Shown piece by piece: positions 33,067-41,437 of a stretch of DNA of 64,000 nucleotides. Origin of the DNA: CAJCJE01 sp963818685 (GTDB taxonomy: Bacteria; Actinomycetota; Actinomycetes; Mycobacteriales; Pseudonocardiaceae); assembly GCA_963818685.1 (NCBI GenBank), contig CAWFTJ010000007.1:434001-498000 (forward strand), read 5' to 3'. Positions within the stretch are counted from its first letter, which is position 1. Every line of letters starts with the position of its first letter. The translations under genes were made by a program, and so were the position numbers. The notes beneath the pieces were generated by a model. It searched no databases. It worked only from the letters and a program-made list of their open reading frames with translations, and was not told the origin of the DNA.

Positions 33067-33233
33067 TCCAGCGGCTCAGCACGATCCAGGCTCAGCTCGA
33101 TCCGTCAAAATCCGAAAGGGCTTGGCCGTCCTTTGTGGCCGGTGTGGTGCCTCTTGGGGACCTGTTTGGTGATCTGCGAACCAGAACGGGTAAGAATGGC
33201 CATGAGATTGGCACCGCGGGTCGTGGAGGTCGA

Positions 33234-35522
33234 ATGAGCGTTGTGGGAACTCGGGTGGTCCGGATCGAGGACCACAAGCTGATCACCTCGGGCGGCGACT
33301 ACGTCGACGACCTGCGTGATCCGCTGCTGACCGGCGCTGCGCACGCGATGTTCGTGCGCAGCCCGCTCGCGCACGCGAAGATCAGCGCGATCGACGTCTC
33401 GGCCGCGCGCGAGCTGCCCGGCGTCGTCGGCGTGTTCACCGGCGCGGACGTGCCGGACAACTCCGGCGACGGCCCGATGGCCGAACCGTGGCTGGCCGTG
33501 GACACCGTGCGCTACGTTGGCGAGCCGGTCGCGCTCGTGCTCACCGAGCAGCGCTACCAGCTCGCGGACGCGGCCGAACTGATTGACATCGACTACGACC
33601 CGCTGCCCGCTGTCATCGGCTACGAGGCAGCGCTGGCCAGCGAGACCCTGCTTTTCGCTGGTACCGAGAGCAACATCTGCGGCACCAATGGCGAGCCGGA
33701 GGCCGTGACCGGCGCGTTCGACGACTGCGAGGTCGTGGTTACCGAGACGATCGTCAACCAGCGCGTCGCGCCCGCTCCGCTTGAGGTGCGCGGCGCGTCC
33801 TGCGCGTGGGGGCCGGACGGCCGGCTGACCATGTGGCTGTCCACTCAGAACGCGCAGATCGCCCGTGGCTTCCTGGCCGCGCGGCTCGGTGTCGCGGAAG
33901 AGCAGATCCGGGTGATCGCGCCGGACGTCGGCGGCGGGTTCGGCGCGAAGATCGGTGCCGACCCGGAGTCGGCAGTGCTCGGCTGGGCCGCGCGCGAGGT
34001 CGGCAGGCCGGTGCGCTGGATCGAGTCCCGCAGCGAGAACCTGACCGCGATGACGCACGGCAGGGGCCAGCGGCAGACGATCACCATCGGCGGCGGCAAG
34101 GACGGCAGGGTCACGGCGTACCGGCTGGACTTGGTGCAGGACGCGGGCGCCTACCCGAGGCTGGCCGCGGACCTGCTGCCCAGCTTCACCGGGCTGATGG
34201 CCACCGGCGTGTACGCGTTCCCGACAGTGGAGTTCGCCAGCCGCAGCGTGCTCACCAACACCACCCCGATCGCCGCCTACCGCGGTGCGGGCCGGCCGGA
34301 GGCGACCGCGGCCGTCGAGCGCGCGATGGACCTGTTCGCCGCGCGGATCGGCATGGACGCGACGGACGTGCGCCGGATCAACTTCATCAAGCCAAACCAG
34401 TTCCCCTACCGCACCCCGGGCGGCGCCAACTACGACAGCGGCGACTACGAGAAGGCGCTGGACCGCGTGCTGGCCGCCGCCGACTATCCGGCGCTGCGCG
34501 CGGAACAGGCGCGGCGCCGCGCCGAGGGTGACGTGGTCGCGCTGGGCATCGGCGTGTCCACCTACGTCGAGGTGACCGCGAACGGCGGTGGCGGCGAGAG
34601 CGGCAAGGTGGTGATCCACGCCGACGGTTCGGTCACCGCCTACACCGGCAGTTCCCCGCACGGCCAGGGCCTGGCCAGCACGCTCGCCATGCTGCTGTCC
34701 GACCAGCTCGGCGTGCCGATGGACAAGATCACCGTCCGGCACGGTGACACCGACGAGATCCCGAGGGCGGTCGGCACGTTCGGCTCGCGCTCGCTGCAAC
34801 AGGGCGGTTCCGCGATCAAACAGGCCGCCGACAAGGTCATCGAGCAGGCCCGCGAGATCGCCGCGGACCTGTTGGAGGCCAACCCGGACGACCTCGAACT
34901 CGACGTGGACAGCGGCCAGTGGCGGGTGCGCGGCGCACCGTCCGCGGCGGGCGTGACCTGGTCGCAGGTGGCGCAGCGCGCCGAGGGCGGCGAACTGTCC
35001 GCCGATCTGTGGTTCGGCGACGGCGACCCGACCTTCCCGTTCGGCGCGCAGCTCGCCGTGGTCGAGGTGGACACCGAGACCGGCAAGGTGGTGCTGCGCA
35101 GGATCGTCGCGCTGGACGACGCAGGCCCGATCATGAACCCGCTGACCTTCACCGGCCAGCGGCACGGCGGCCTGGCCCAGGGCAGCGCCCAGGCCATGCT
35201 GGAAGTGATGGACTACGACGCGGACGGCAACCCGACCACAGCGACGCTCGCCGACTACTCGTTCATCACCGCGACCGAGCTGCCCGACTTCGAACTGCTT
35301 GAGATGGCAACGCCGACCGACCGCAACCCGTTGGGGGTCAAGGGCATCGGCGAGGCCGCGACGATCGGCTCGACCCCGGCCGTGCACAGCGCGGTCGTGG
35401 ATGCCCTCGCCCATCTCGGCGTGCGGCACCTGGACATGCCGACCACGCCGATGCGGGTGTGGCAGGCCATCAACGCGGCAGTAATCAACGCAGCAATCAA
35501 TGCGGCGAAGGAGGTGCGCTGA
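33234..35522 (+). CDS. Molybdenum hydroxylase large subunit (form II CoxL-like)
   Basis: A 762-residue molybdopterin-binding subunit of the xanthine-oxidase family. It has the N-terminal aldehyde-oxidase a/b hammerhead (YVDDLRDPLLTGAAHAMFVR), the molybdopterin-binding GGGFGAKI, AYRGAGRPEATAA and C-terminal GIGEAATIG (active-site glutamate). AYRGAGR marks form II; true CO dehydrogenase (form I) has AYxCSFR, so CO oxidation is unlikely. ATG 33234 follows GGAGG. The FeS and FAD subunits follow in overlap or near-overlap. The tail repeats INAAVINAAINAAK. The substrate is unknown, with purine, aldehyde or heteroaromatic compounds possible. Confidence 0.93.
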   Translation: MSVVGTRVVRIEDHKLITSGGDYVDDLRDPLLTGAAHAMFVRSPLAHAKISAIDVSAARELPGVVGVFTGADVPDNSGDGPMAEPWLAVDTVRYVGEPVALVLTEQRYQLADAAELIDIDYDPLPAVIGYEAALASETLLFAGTESNICGTNGEPEAVTGAFDDCEVVVTETIVNQRVAPAPLEVRGASCAWGPDGRLTMWLSTQNAQIARGFLAARLGVAEEQIRVIAPDVGGGFGAKIGADPESAVLGWAAREVGRPVRWIESRSENLTAMTHGRGQRQTITIGGGKDGRVTAYRLDLVQDAGAYPRLAADLLPSFTGLMATGVYAFPTVEFASRSVLTNTTPIAAYRGAGRPEATAAVERAMDLFAARIGMDATDVRRINFIKPNQFPYRTPGGANYDSGDYEKALDRVLAAADYPALRAEQARRRAEGDVVALGIGVSTYVEVTANGGGGESGKVVIHADGSVTAYTGSSPHGQGLASTLAMLLSDQLGVPMDKITVRHGDTDEIPRAVGTFGSRSLQQGGSAIKQAADKVIEQAREIAADLLEANPDDLELDVDSGQWRVRGAPSAAGVTWSQVAQRAEGGELSADLWFGDGDPTFPFGAQLAVVEVDTETGKVVLRRIVALDDAGPIMNPLTFTGQRHGGLAQGSAQAMLEVMDYDADGNPTTATLADYSFITATELPDFELLEMATPTDRNPLGVKGIGEAATIGSTPAVHSAVVDALAHLGVRHLDMPTTPMRVWQAINAAVINAAINAAKEVR

Positions 35523-35523
35523 G

Positions 35524-35997
35524 ATGCGCGTCGGCATTGAGGTGAACGGCAAGCAGACCGCGGAGGACGTCGAGGACCGCACGCTGCTCGTGCACTACCT
35601 GCGCGACGTGCTCGGCCTGACCGCGACCAACGTCGGCTGCGACACGACCTCCTGCGGCGCGTGCACCGTGCTGCTCGACGGCGAGGCGGTCAAGTCGTGC
35701 ACGGTGTTGGCCGCGCAGGCCGACGGGCACGCGGTGACCACTGTGGAGGGTCTGTCCGATCCGGACGGTGGCGAACTGCACCCGATGCAGCGCGCGTTCC
35801 GCGAGCAGCATGGGTTGCAGTGCGGGTTCTGCACGCCGGGCATGATCATGGCGTCGGTGTCGCTGTTGCGGGACAACCCGAAGCCGAGCCGGGACGAGGT
35901 GCGCCACGCGTTGGAGGGCAACCTCTGCCGCTGCACCGGTTACCACAACATCGTCAACGCGGTGATGGACGCGTCCGGCCAGGAGGTGAAGGCGTGA
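35524..35997 (+). CDS. Molybdenum hydroxylase small subunit, two [2Fe-2S] clusters
   Basis: A 157-residue subunit. The plant-ferredoxin-type cluster is CDTTSCGACTVLLDG with a further cysteine (CTVLAAQ), and the second cluster is CGFCTPGMIM...CRCTGYHN. It passes electrons from molybdopterin to FAD. It starts one base after the large-subunit stop, and its own stop overlaps the FAD subunit start (GTGA). Strong match in length and motifs. Confidence 0.95.
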   Translation: MRVGIEVNGKQTAEDVEDRTLLVHYLRDVLGLTATNVGCDTTSCGACTVLLDGEAVKSCTVLAAQADGHAVTTVEGLSDPDGGELHPMQRAFREQHGLQCGFCTPGMIMASVSLLRDNPKPSRDEVRHALEGNLCRCTGYHNIVNAVMDASGQEVKA

Positions 35998-36827
35998 TCC
36001 CGGCCAAGGTCAGCTACGTCCGCGCCAACTCGGTCGGACAGGCCCTGGATCTGCTCGCCGAACACGGCGAGGATGCCAAGGTGTTGGCGGGCGGGCATTC
36101 CCTGCTGCCGCTGATGAAGTTCCGGTTCGCCGCGCCCGAGGTGCTGGTGGACATCGCGCCGCTGGACGAGCTGCGCTACGTGCGCGAATCCGGTGAGGAG
36201 ATCGCCATCGGCGCGCTCACCCGCTACCGCGACCTGCACACCAACGAGATCCTGCGCGCGCACGCGCCGTTGCTGGCCGAGGTGGCCGGCGCCATCGGCG
36301 ATCCGCAGGTGCGCAATCGCGGCACCATCGGCGGTTCGCTCGCGCACGCCGATCCCGCCGCCGACCTGCCGGCTGCCGCGCTGGCCAGCGACGCGGTGTT
36401 CGTGGTGCGCGGACCGGAGGGTGAGCGGGAGATCGCTGCGGCCGAGTTCTTCCTCGGTCCGTTCACAACGCCGCTGGAGCCGGACGAGCTGCTGGTGGAG
36501 ATCCGGTTGCCGAAGCTGACCGGGATCGGTTGGGGCTTCGAGAAGTTCAACCGGCGCGCCATTGACTGGGCCATCGTCGGGGTCACCGCGGTGGGCTCGT
36601 CGATCGCGCTGATCAACATGGGTGGCGCGCCGGTCCGCGCGCACGCCGCCGAGCGGGCACTTGCCGAGGGCGCGAGCCCGGCCGAGGCCGGCGCGCTGGC
36701 CGCCGAGGACACCGGTCCGGCCGACGAACCACACGCGTCCGCCGACTACCGCAGGCACCTGGCCAGGGTGTTGACTACCCGAGCGCTGGCCAAGGTCGCG
36801 GGGGAGCAGCCCGTCGGCCTTCGCTGA
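35994..36827 (+). CDS. Molybdenum hydroxylase FAD subunit (CoxM-like)
   Basis: A 277-residue FAD-binding subunit. FAD contacts are in AGGHSLLPLMKFR and TIGGSLAHADPAADLPA. Start GTG 35994 overlaps the small subunit. Gene order large-small-medium is neither the cox form I order (M-S-L) nor the common form II order (S-L-M). Thirteen base pairs separate it from the start of the GH9 pseudogene. Confidence 0.94.
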   Translation: MIPAKVSYVRANSVGQALDLLAEHGEDAKVLAGGHSLLPLMKFRFAAPEVLVDIAPLDELRYVRESGEEIAIGALTRYRDLHTNEILRAHAPLLAEVAGAIGDPQVRNRGTIGGSLAHADPAADLPAAALASDAVFVVRGPEGEREIAAAEFFLGPFTTPLEPDELLVEIRLPKLTGIGWGFEKFNRRAIDWAIVGVTAVGSSIALINMGGAPVRAHAAERALAEGASPAEAGALAAEDTGPADEPHASADYRRHLARVLTTRALAKVAGEQPVGLR

Positions 36828-36839
36828 GTCGGGAGTGCG

Positions 36840-38761
36840 ATGTCATCGTTGCGCCGCAGGCGTACGGTCACCGCCGCCCTTGCCGCCTGCGTCGGTGTCG
36901 CGCTGTTGCCTGCCTGCACGTCTGAGGCGACCGGCGGCGAACTCCGCGTCGACCAGGTCGGCTACCTGCCGAAAGACACCAAGATCGCCTATCTGATGGC
37001 GTCCGGTTCGGTGTCCGGCGAGAAGTACCAGGTGCTGAACTCCTCGGGCAGCGCGGTCGCCGGCGGTACGGTCGGCGGCGCCAGCCGCGGCTCGTGGAAC
37101 TCGACGTATCCCGGACGTCTACCCGATCGACTTCTCCGGCCTCACCGCGACCGGCAGGTACCACATCGCGGTCAGCGGCGGCATCACCGCGACCTCGGAC
37201 ACCTTCCAGGTGGAGAACGCGGCCGACCTGTACGGCTCGCTGGTCACCGACGGGGTGCGGTTCTACCAGAACCAGCGCGACGGCTCGGACGTGATCGCCG
37301 GCCCGCTCGGCCGCGAACCCGCGCACCTTGGTGACGCAGCGGCGAGCGTCTACCAGGATCCGCACTTCAAGTCCGGCGGCAACGGCGACGTCATCACCGA
37401 CAGGACGCTCACCAGGATCGGCGGCCCCGGTCGACGTCTCCGGCGGCTGGTTCGACGCGGGCGACTACCTCAAGTTCACCTTCACCGCGTCCTATGCGGA
37501 CGATCTGCTGTACTCCTCGGAACTCGCGCTCGGTGCCAACGCGCCCGCGTCGCTGACCGCGGAGGCGGCGTTCGGCACCCAGTGGCTCAACAAGATGTGG
37601 AACCCGTCGACCAGGACGCTGTACCTCCAGGTCGGCATCGGCACCGGCAACGAGACGTCCTTCTACGGCGACCACGACCTGTGGCGACTGCCGCAGGCCG
37701 ACGACTCGGACAGCAACAAGATGGACGTGTACGCGGCCAAGAACCGGCCGGTGTTCGAGGCGGCCGCGCCCGGCGCCACGATCGACCCGGACGTGGTCGG
37801 CAGGGTGGCCGCCGCGTTCGCGTTCGCCGCGCGGGCGCAGGCGCGGTCCGACCCGAGCGGCGCAAGGACCGAGCTGAACGACGCGACCTCGCTGTACGCG
37901 ATGGCCGACACCAGCCCGTCCGGCACCTTGGCATCGGCGCTGCCCACCGCGTACTACCCGGAGCCCATCTGGCACGACGCCATGGAGCTGGCCGCCGCCG
38001 AGATCGCCAGGGCGCAGCAGGATCTCGGTGACCCGAGTCCGACCTACCTGCCCTACGTGACCGACGCCGCCCAGTACGCGTCGGACTACATCAGCGAGCG
38101 ACTCCGGCAGGGACACCTTCAACCTCTACGACACCAGCGCGCTCGCGCACACCGACCTGATCGCCGCGATCAAGGCCGCGAACAACCCGACCGGGCTGGC
38201 GGTCGGCCCGTCGGACCTGATCGGCAACCTCAAGGCGCAGCTGAGCACGGCGTCGACCAAGGCAGCCGGCGACATCTTCCACGCGGGCGGCGACTACGCC
38301 AGCTTCGACGTGGACTCGCACACCTTCGGCCTGATCGCGACCGAGGCCATGTACCGGAAGGTCAGCGGTGACAACGAGTTCGCGGCGTTCGCCGACGAAC
38401 AGCGTGACTGGCTGCTCGGCGACAACGCGTGGGGCACCAGCTTCATGGTCGGCGAGGGCACCACGTTCCCGGACTGCATGGGGTCGCAGATCCCGAACCT
38501 GTCCGGTTCCACCAACGGCAGGGCACCGGTCGACACCGGCGCGGTGGTCAACGGCCCCAACGGCGCCGGCAACTTCGGCGGTGGCCTCGGCAGCCTGCAG
38601 GACGGCACGAAGAAGTGCGAGAACGACGGATTCACCACGTTCACGGCCATGGCAGCGAGTACGTCGACGACGTTCGGTCCTGGCAGACCAGTGAACCGGC
38701 GCTGGACATGACCGGCGAGGCCATCATCGCGGGCGCGTGGCAGCAGGCGGTCGCCAGGTAG
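36840..38761 (+). pseudogene. Glycoside hydrolase family 9 cellulase with four frameshifts
   Basis: Reading across frames gives a secreted GH9 enzyme of about 640 residues. There is a lipoprotein-like signal peptide (ALAACVGVALLPACTS), a CelD_N Ig-like domain (LRVDQVGYLPKDTKIAYLMA) and a GH9 catalytic domain with GGWFDAGDYLKF (catalytic base) and LGDNAWGTSFMVG. Frame changes occur near 37110 (extra C after TATCC), 37427 (extra C in GGCCCCGG), 38097 and 38645 (one base lost); the intact C-terminal end reads through to 38761. Three are single-base gains and one is a loss. Sequencing error in C runs is possible, but other genes in the window are clean, so decay is favoured. Confidence 0.85.
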
Positions 38762-38774
38762 ACCACGAGCCTGT

Positions 38775-38810
38775 TACTCTCCATCCGAGAGTTATCTCGG
38801 ATGGAGAGTA
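38775..38810. promoter_or_regulatory. Perfect 36-bp inverted repeat covering the RBS of the exporter regulator
   Basis: Arms TACTCTCCATCCGAGA and TCTCGGATGGAGAGTA are exact reverse complements around GTTA. The second arm contains the GGAGAG ribosome-binding site, and the ATG at 38814 follows 3 bp later. Each half also contains TCTC-N5-GAGA. It may be an autoregulatory operator, a translation-blocking hairpin, or the terminator of the upstream cellulase locus. Confidence 0.85.
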
Positions 38811-38813
38811 TCC

Positions 38814-39653
38814 ATGGGTTTCGACGACGTTGTGCACCAGCGCGTGCGGCTGGGCGTGCTCGCCCTGCTCAGCCAGCGGAATCGCGGCTTCACCGAGCTG
38901 CGTGACCTGCTCGACCAGTCGGACGGCGGGCTGGGTCGACATCTCAAGGTGCTGGCCGACGCGGGCCTCGTCACGCTCACCAAGACGTTCCAGGACAACC
39001 GGCCGCGCACCGACGTCACGCTCACCGACGCGGGCCGCGCCGCCCTGCAAGCCGAAGTGGGCGCGCTCGGCGAGCTGATCAACGGCATCGACCTCGACGA
39101 CCCCTTCGCGTTCCCGCCCGGCCTCGGCCGCCGCTTCGAGACGAGCACGCGCACCGCCGAGTTGATCCTGAGCGAGACGTACGCCCCGTTCCACGTCGCG
39201 GCACAGTGGCAGCTCGGCCCGGATTTCGCGCTGCCGGACGGCTTGGCGGCCTGGCCGAGCTATCCGGCGCAGCGGGCGAGTTTTCTCAGTCATGGCCTGC
39301 TCGGCGGCTACCTGCGCCGGTGGACCACGGAGACCGAACAGGAGTGGATCAACACGATGCTGCTCGAATTCGCCGATGACCACGCGCCAGAGCGGATCAT
39401 GGCAGGACTTGCGGAGTCCACTGTGTACGTTCCGGGTCAGCTGCCGGTGCGCGCGTACCAGCTCCGCTCGTCGTGCGTGCTGTGGCTGCGGCGCGGACCG
39501 TTCCTGAGCTGCATCACCGTGACCGGCGCCGCAGAGGTCGCGCAGAACCGGGCGAACACCCTTGCCCGCGACCAGTACCGGCTGCTCCCGCGCAGCGAAC
39601 GCGACGCGCACGAACCGGTCGCGCTGCGGGTCGAGCAGGAGGCCGACCGGTGA
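38814..39653 (+). CDS. Winged-helix (MarR/HTH_34-like) regulator with C-terminal domain
   Basis: A 279-residue protein. Residues 1-85 are a winged helix (RLGVLALLSQRNRGFTELRDLLDQSDGGLGRHLKVLADAGLV, wing DNRPRTDVTLTDAG). The remaining 190 residues contain ETYAPFHVAAQWQ and SCVLWLRRGPFLSCITVTGAAEV and are of unknown fold. It is coupled to the first ABC exporter gene by a GTGA overlap, so it probably regulates the exporter operon from the 36-bp inverted repeat just upstream. The C-terminal part may sense the exported compound. Confidence 0.85.
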   Translation: MGFDDVVHQRVRLGVLALLSQRNRGFTELRDLLDQSDGGLGRHLKVLADAGLVTLTKTFQDNRPRTDVTLTDAGRAALQAEVGALGELINGIDLDDPFAFPPGLGRRFETSTRTAELILSETYAPFHVAAQWQLGPDFALPDGLAAWPSYPAQRASFLSHGLLGGYLRRWTTETEQEWINTMLLEFADDHAPERIMAGLAESTVYVPGQLPVRAYQLRSSCVLWLRRGPFLSCITVTGAAEVAQNRANTLARDQYRLLPRSERDAHEPVALRVEQEADR

Positions 39654-41437
39654 AGCGCATGCTCGCCGCGGTCCGGCTCGTCCCGACCGCGGGCAGGGGG
39701 ATCACGGTCGCGCTCGCCGTTGTCGCGTTGCTCGCTGGCCTCGCGCCTGCCGTTGCCATGCTCGCGTCCGGCTGGCTGATCGACGAACTCCTGGCCGCCG
39801 TACCGGCCGGGTTCGGCTCGCCAGCAGGTCATCGCGCGGTGCTCGCCGCTGTCGCGCTGGCGCTGTTGTTCGTTATCGCGCAGACCGCGACCCGGCTGGC
39901 CACCGGCCTGGCCACCACGGTCGGCTCCCGGGTGGACGCGCGACTGCAACGCCGCGCCATCCGTGCGGTCAACGGCCCGACCGGCGTCGCCCACCTCGAC
40001 GATCCGGCGCTGCGCGACGCACTGTCCAGGGTCACCGGCATCGGTACCGGCCGCTACACGCCCGGTGGTGCCATCGCCGGCCTGGTCACCAGGGCCAGCC
40101 AGGCCGTGCAGACGCTCGCATCGGTCGTGGTGCTCGGCGCGTTCCACTGGTGGCTCGCGCTGCTCGTGCTCGCGGCGAATCTCTGGTGGGGCAGGGAAAG
40201 CAGGCTCGCCTACCTGCGCCAGACCAAGGCGCTGCTCAAGCAGAGCACCGTGCTGCGCCGCTCGGACTACCTTCGCGATCTCGTGCTCACGGCGGCGGCA
40301 GCGAAGGAGATCCGGCTTTTCGGCCTAACCGAGTGGCTGCGCGCCCGGTTCACCGGCGAATGGGACCGCGCCATGCGTTCGGTCTGGCAGGCCAGAGCCG
40401 GCCGGGGCGTGATCCTCACCGGCGCGGCGGTCACGGTGTCCTCGGTCAACTTCGGTTCCTACGCGTTGCTCGGTCTGGCCGCCATCAACGGCAATGTCGG
40501 CTTCGGCGCACTGGTCGTGTTCGTGCGCGCGGTGTCGCTCGTCGGCACCGTGACCAATCTCGGCCAGCAGGACTTCCAGATCGAGTACGGCCTTGCCGGC
40601 CTCCCTTCGGTCGCCGCCGTGGAGAAGGCCGCCGCCGCGCAGGTCTCGACCGGCACACAGGCTCCGCCGACCGAGCCGCTTCGCCTCGCCTTCCGCGACG
40701 TCCGTTTTGCCTATCCTGGCAGCGAAAAACCCGTGCTGGACGGCCTCGACCTCACCATCGAACCCGGCACGTCGCTGGCGATCGTCGGCCTGAACGGCGC
40801 CGGCAAGACCACGCTGATCAAGCTGCTCTGCCGTTTCTACGATCCCGACGCGGGTGCCGTCACCGCCAACGGCATCGACCTGCGCGACCTTGATGCGCGT
40901 GCCTGGCAGCGTGGCATCGCCGCCGTGTTCCAGGACTTCACCCGCTACAAACTGTCCATTCGGGACAACATCGCGCTGCGCGCGCACGACGACGCGGCAC
41001 TCGAACGGGCCGCGCGACGTGCCGGCATCCTCGACCACATCAACGCCCTGCCGAACGGCTTGGACACCCCACTGGTCCGGCAACGCGCCGGCGGGCTGGA
41101 CCTGTCCGGCGGCCAGTGGCAGCGCATCGCGCTGGCCCGCGGCCTGCTCGCGGTCGAGGCCGGCGCGCGCATCCTCATCCTCGACGAGCCCACCGCCAGC
41201 CTGGACGTGCGCGCGGAAGCCGCGTTCTACGAACAGTTCCTGGCCATCACCAAGGACATCACCACGATCGTGATCTCGCACCGATTCGCCACCGTCCGCC
41301 GCGCAGACCGCATCTGCGTGCTCGACAACGGCCGCATCACCGAGACCGGCACGCACACCGAACTCGTGAACGCGAACGGCCGCTACGCCGAACTGTTCAC
41401 CGCTCAGGCCGCCCAGTTGAGCGGAGCCAACGCATGA
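39650..41437 (+). CDS. ABC transporter half-exporter (TMD-NBD), first of a pair
   Basis: A 595-residue half-transporter. Six membrane helices occupy about residues 15-310, and the ATPase has Walker A GLNGAGKTT, signature LSGGQWQR and Walker B ILILDEPTASLD with VISHRF as H-loop. It overlaps the regulator upstream (GTGA) and the second half-transporter downstream (ATGA). The two probably form a heterodimeric exporter for a drug, peptide or lipid. GTG 39650 is used; ATG 39659 is possible. Confidence 0.93.
   Translation: MKRMLAAVRLVPTAGRGITVALAVVALLAGLAPAVAMLASGWLIDELLAAVPAGFGSPAGHRAVLAAVALALLFVIAQTATRLATGLATTVGSRVDARLQRRAIRAVNGPTGVAHLDDPALRDALSRVTGIGTGRYTPGGAIAGLVTRASQAVQTLASVVVLGAFHWWLALLVLAANLWWGRESRLAYLRQTKALLKQSTVLRRSDYLRDLVLTAAAAKEIRLFGLTEWLRARFTGEWDRAMRSVWQARAGRGVILTGAAVTVSSVNFGSYALLGLAAINGNVGFGALVVFVRAVSLVGTVTNLGQQDFQIEYGLAGLPSVAAVEKAAAAQVSTGTQAPPTEPLRLAFRDVRFAYPGSEKPVLDGLDLTIEPGTSLAIVGLNGAGKTTLIKLLCRFYDPDAGAVTANGIDLRDLDARAWQRGIAAVFQDFTRYKLSIRDNIALRAHDDAALERAARRAGILDHINALPNGLDTPLVRQRAGGLDLSGGQWQRIALARGLLAVEAGARILILDEPTASLDVRAEAAFYEQFLAITKDITTIVISHRFATVRRADRICVLDNGRITETGTHTELVNANGRYAELFTAQAAQLSGANA

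Noticed and set aside
33105..35582. An 825-codon minus-strand open frame opposite the molybdenum hydroxylase large subunit
   Set aside because: The plus strand has a complete, motif-bearing gene; the antisense frame has no RBS, no motifs and shadow-like composition.
33234..36827. Aerobic carbon monoxide dehydrogenase (coxMSL)
   Set aside because: The active-site loop is AYRGAGR (form II), not AYxCSFR, and the gene order is L-S-M, so CO oxidation is not supported.
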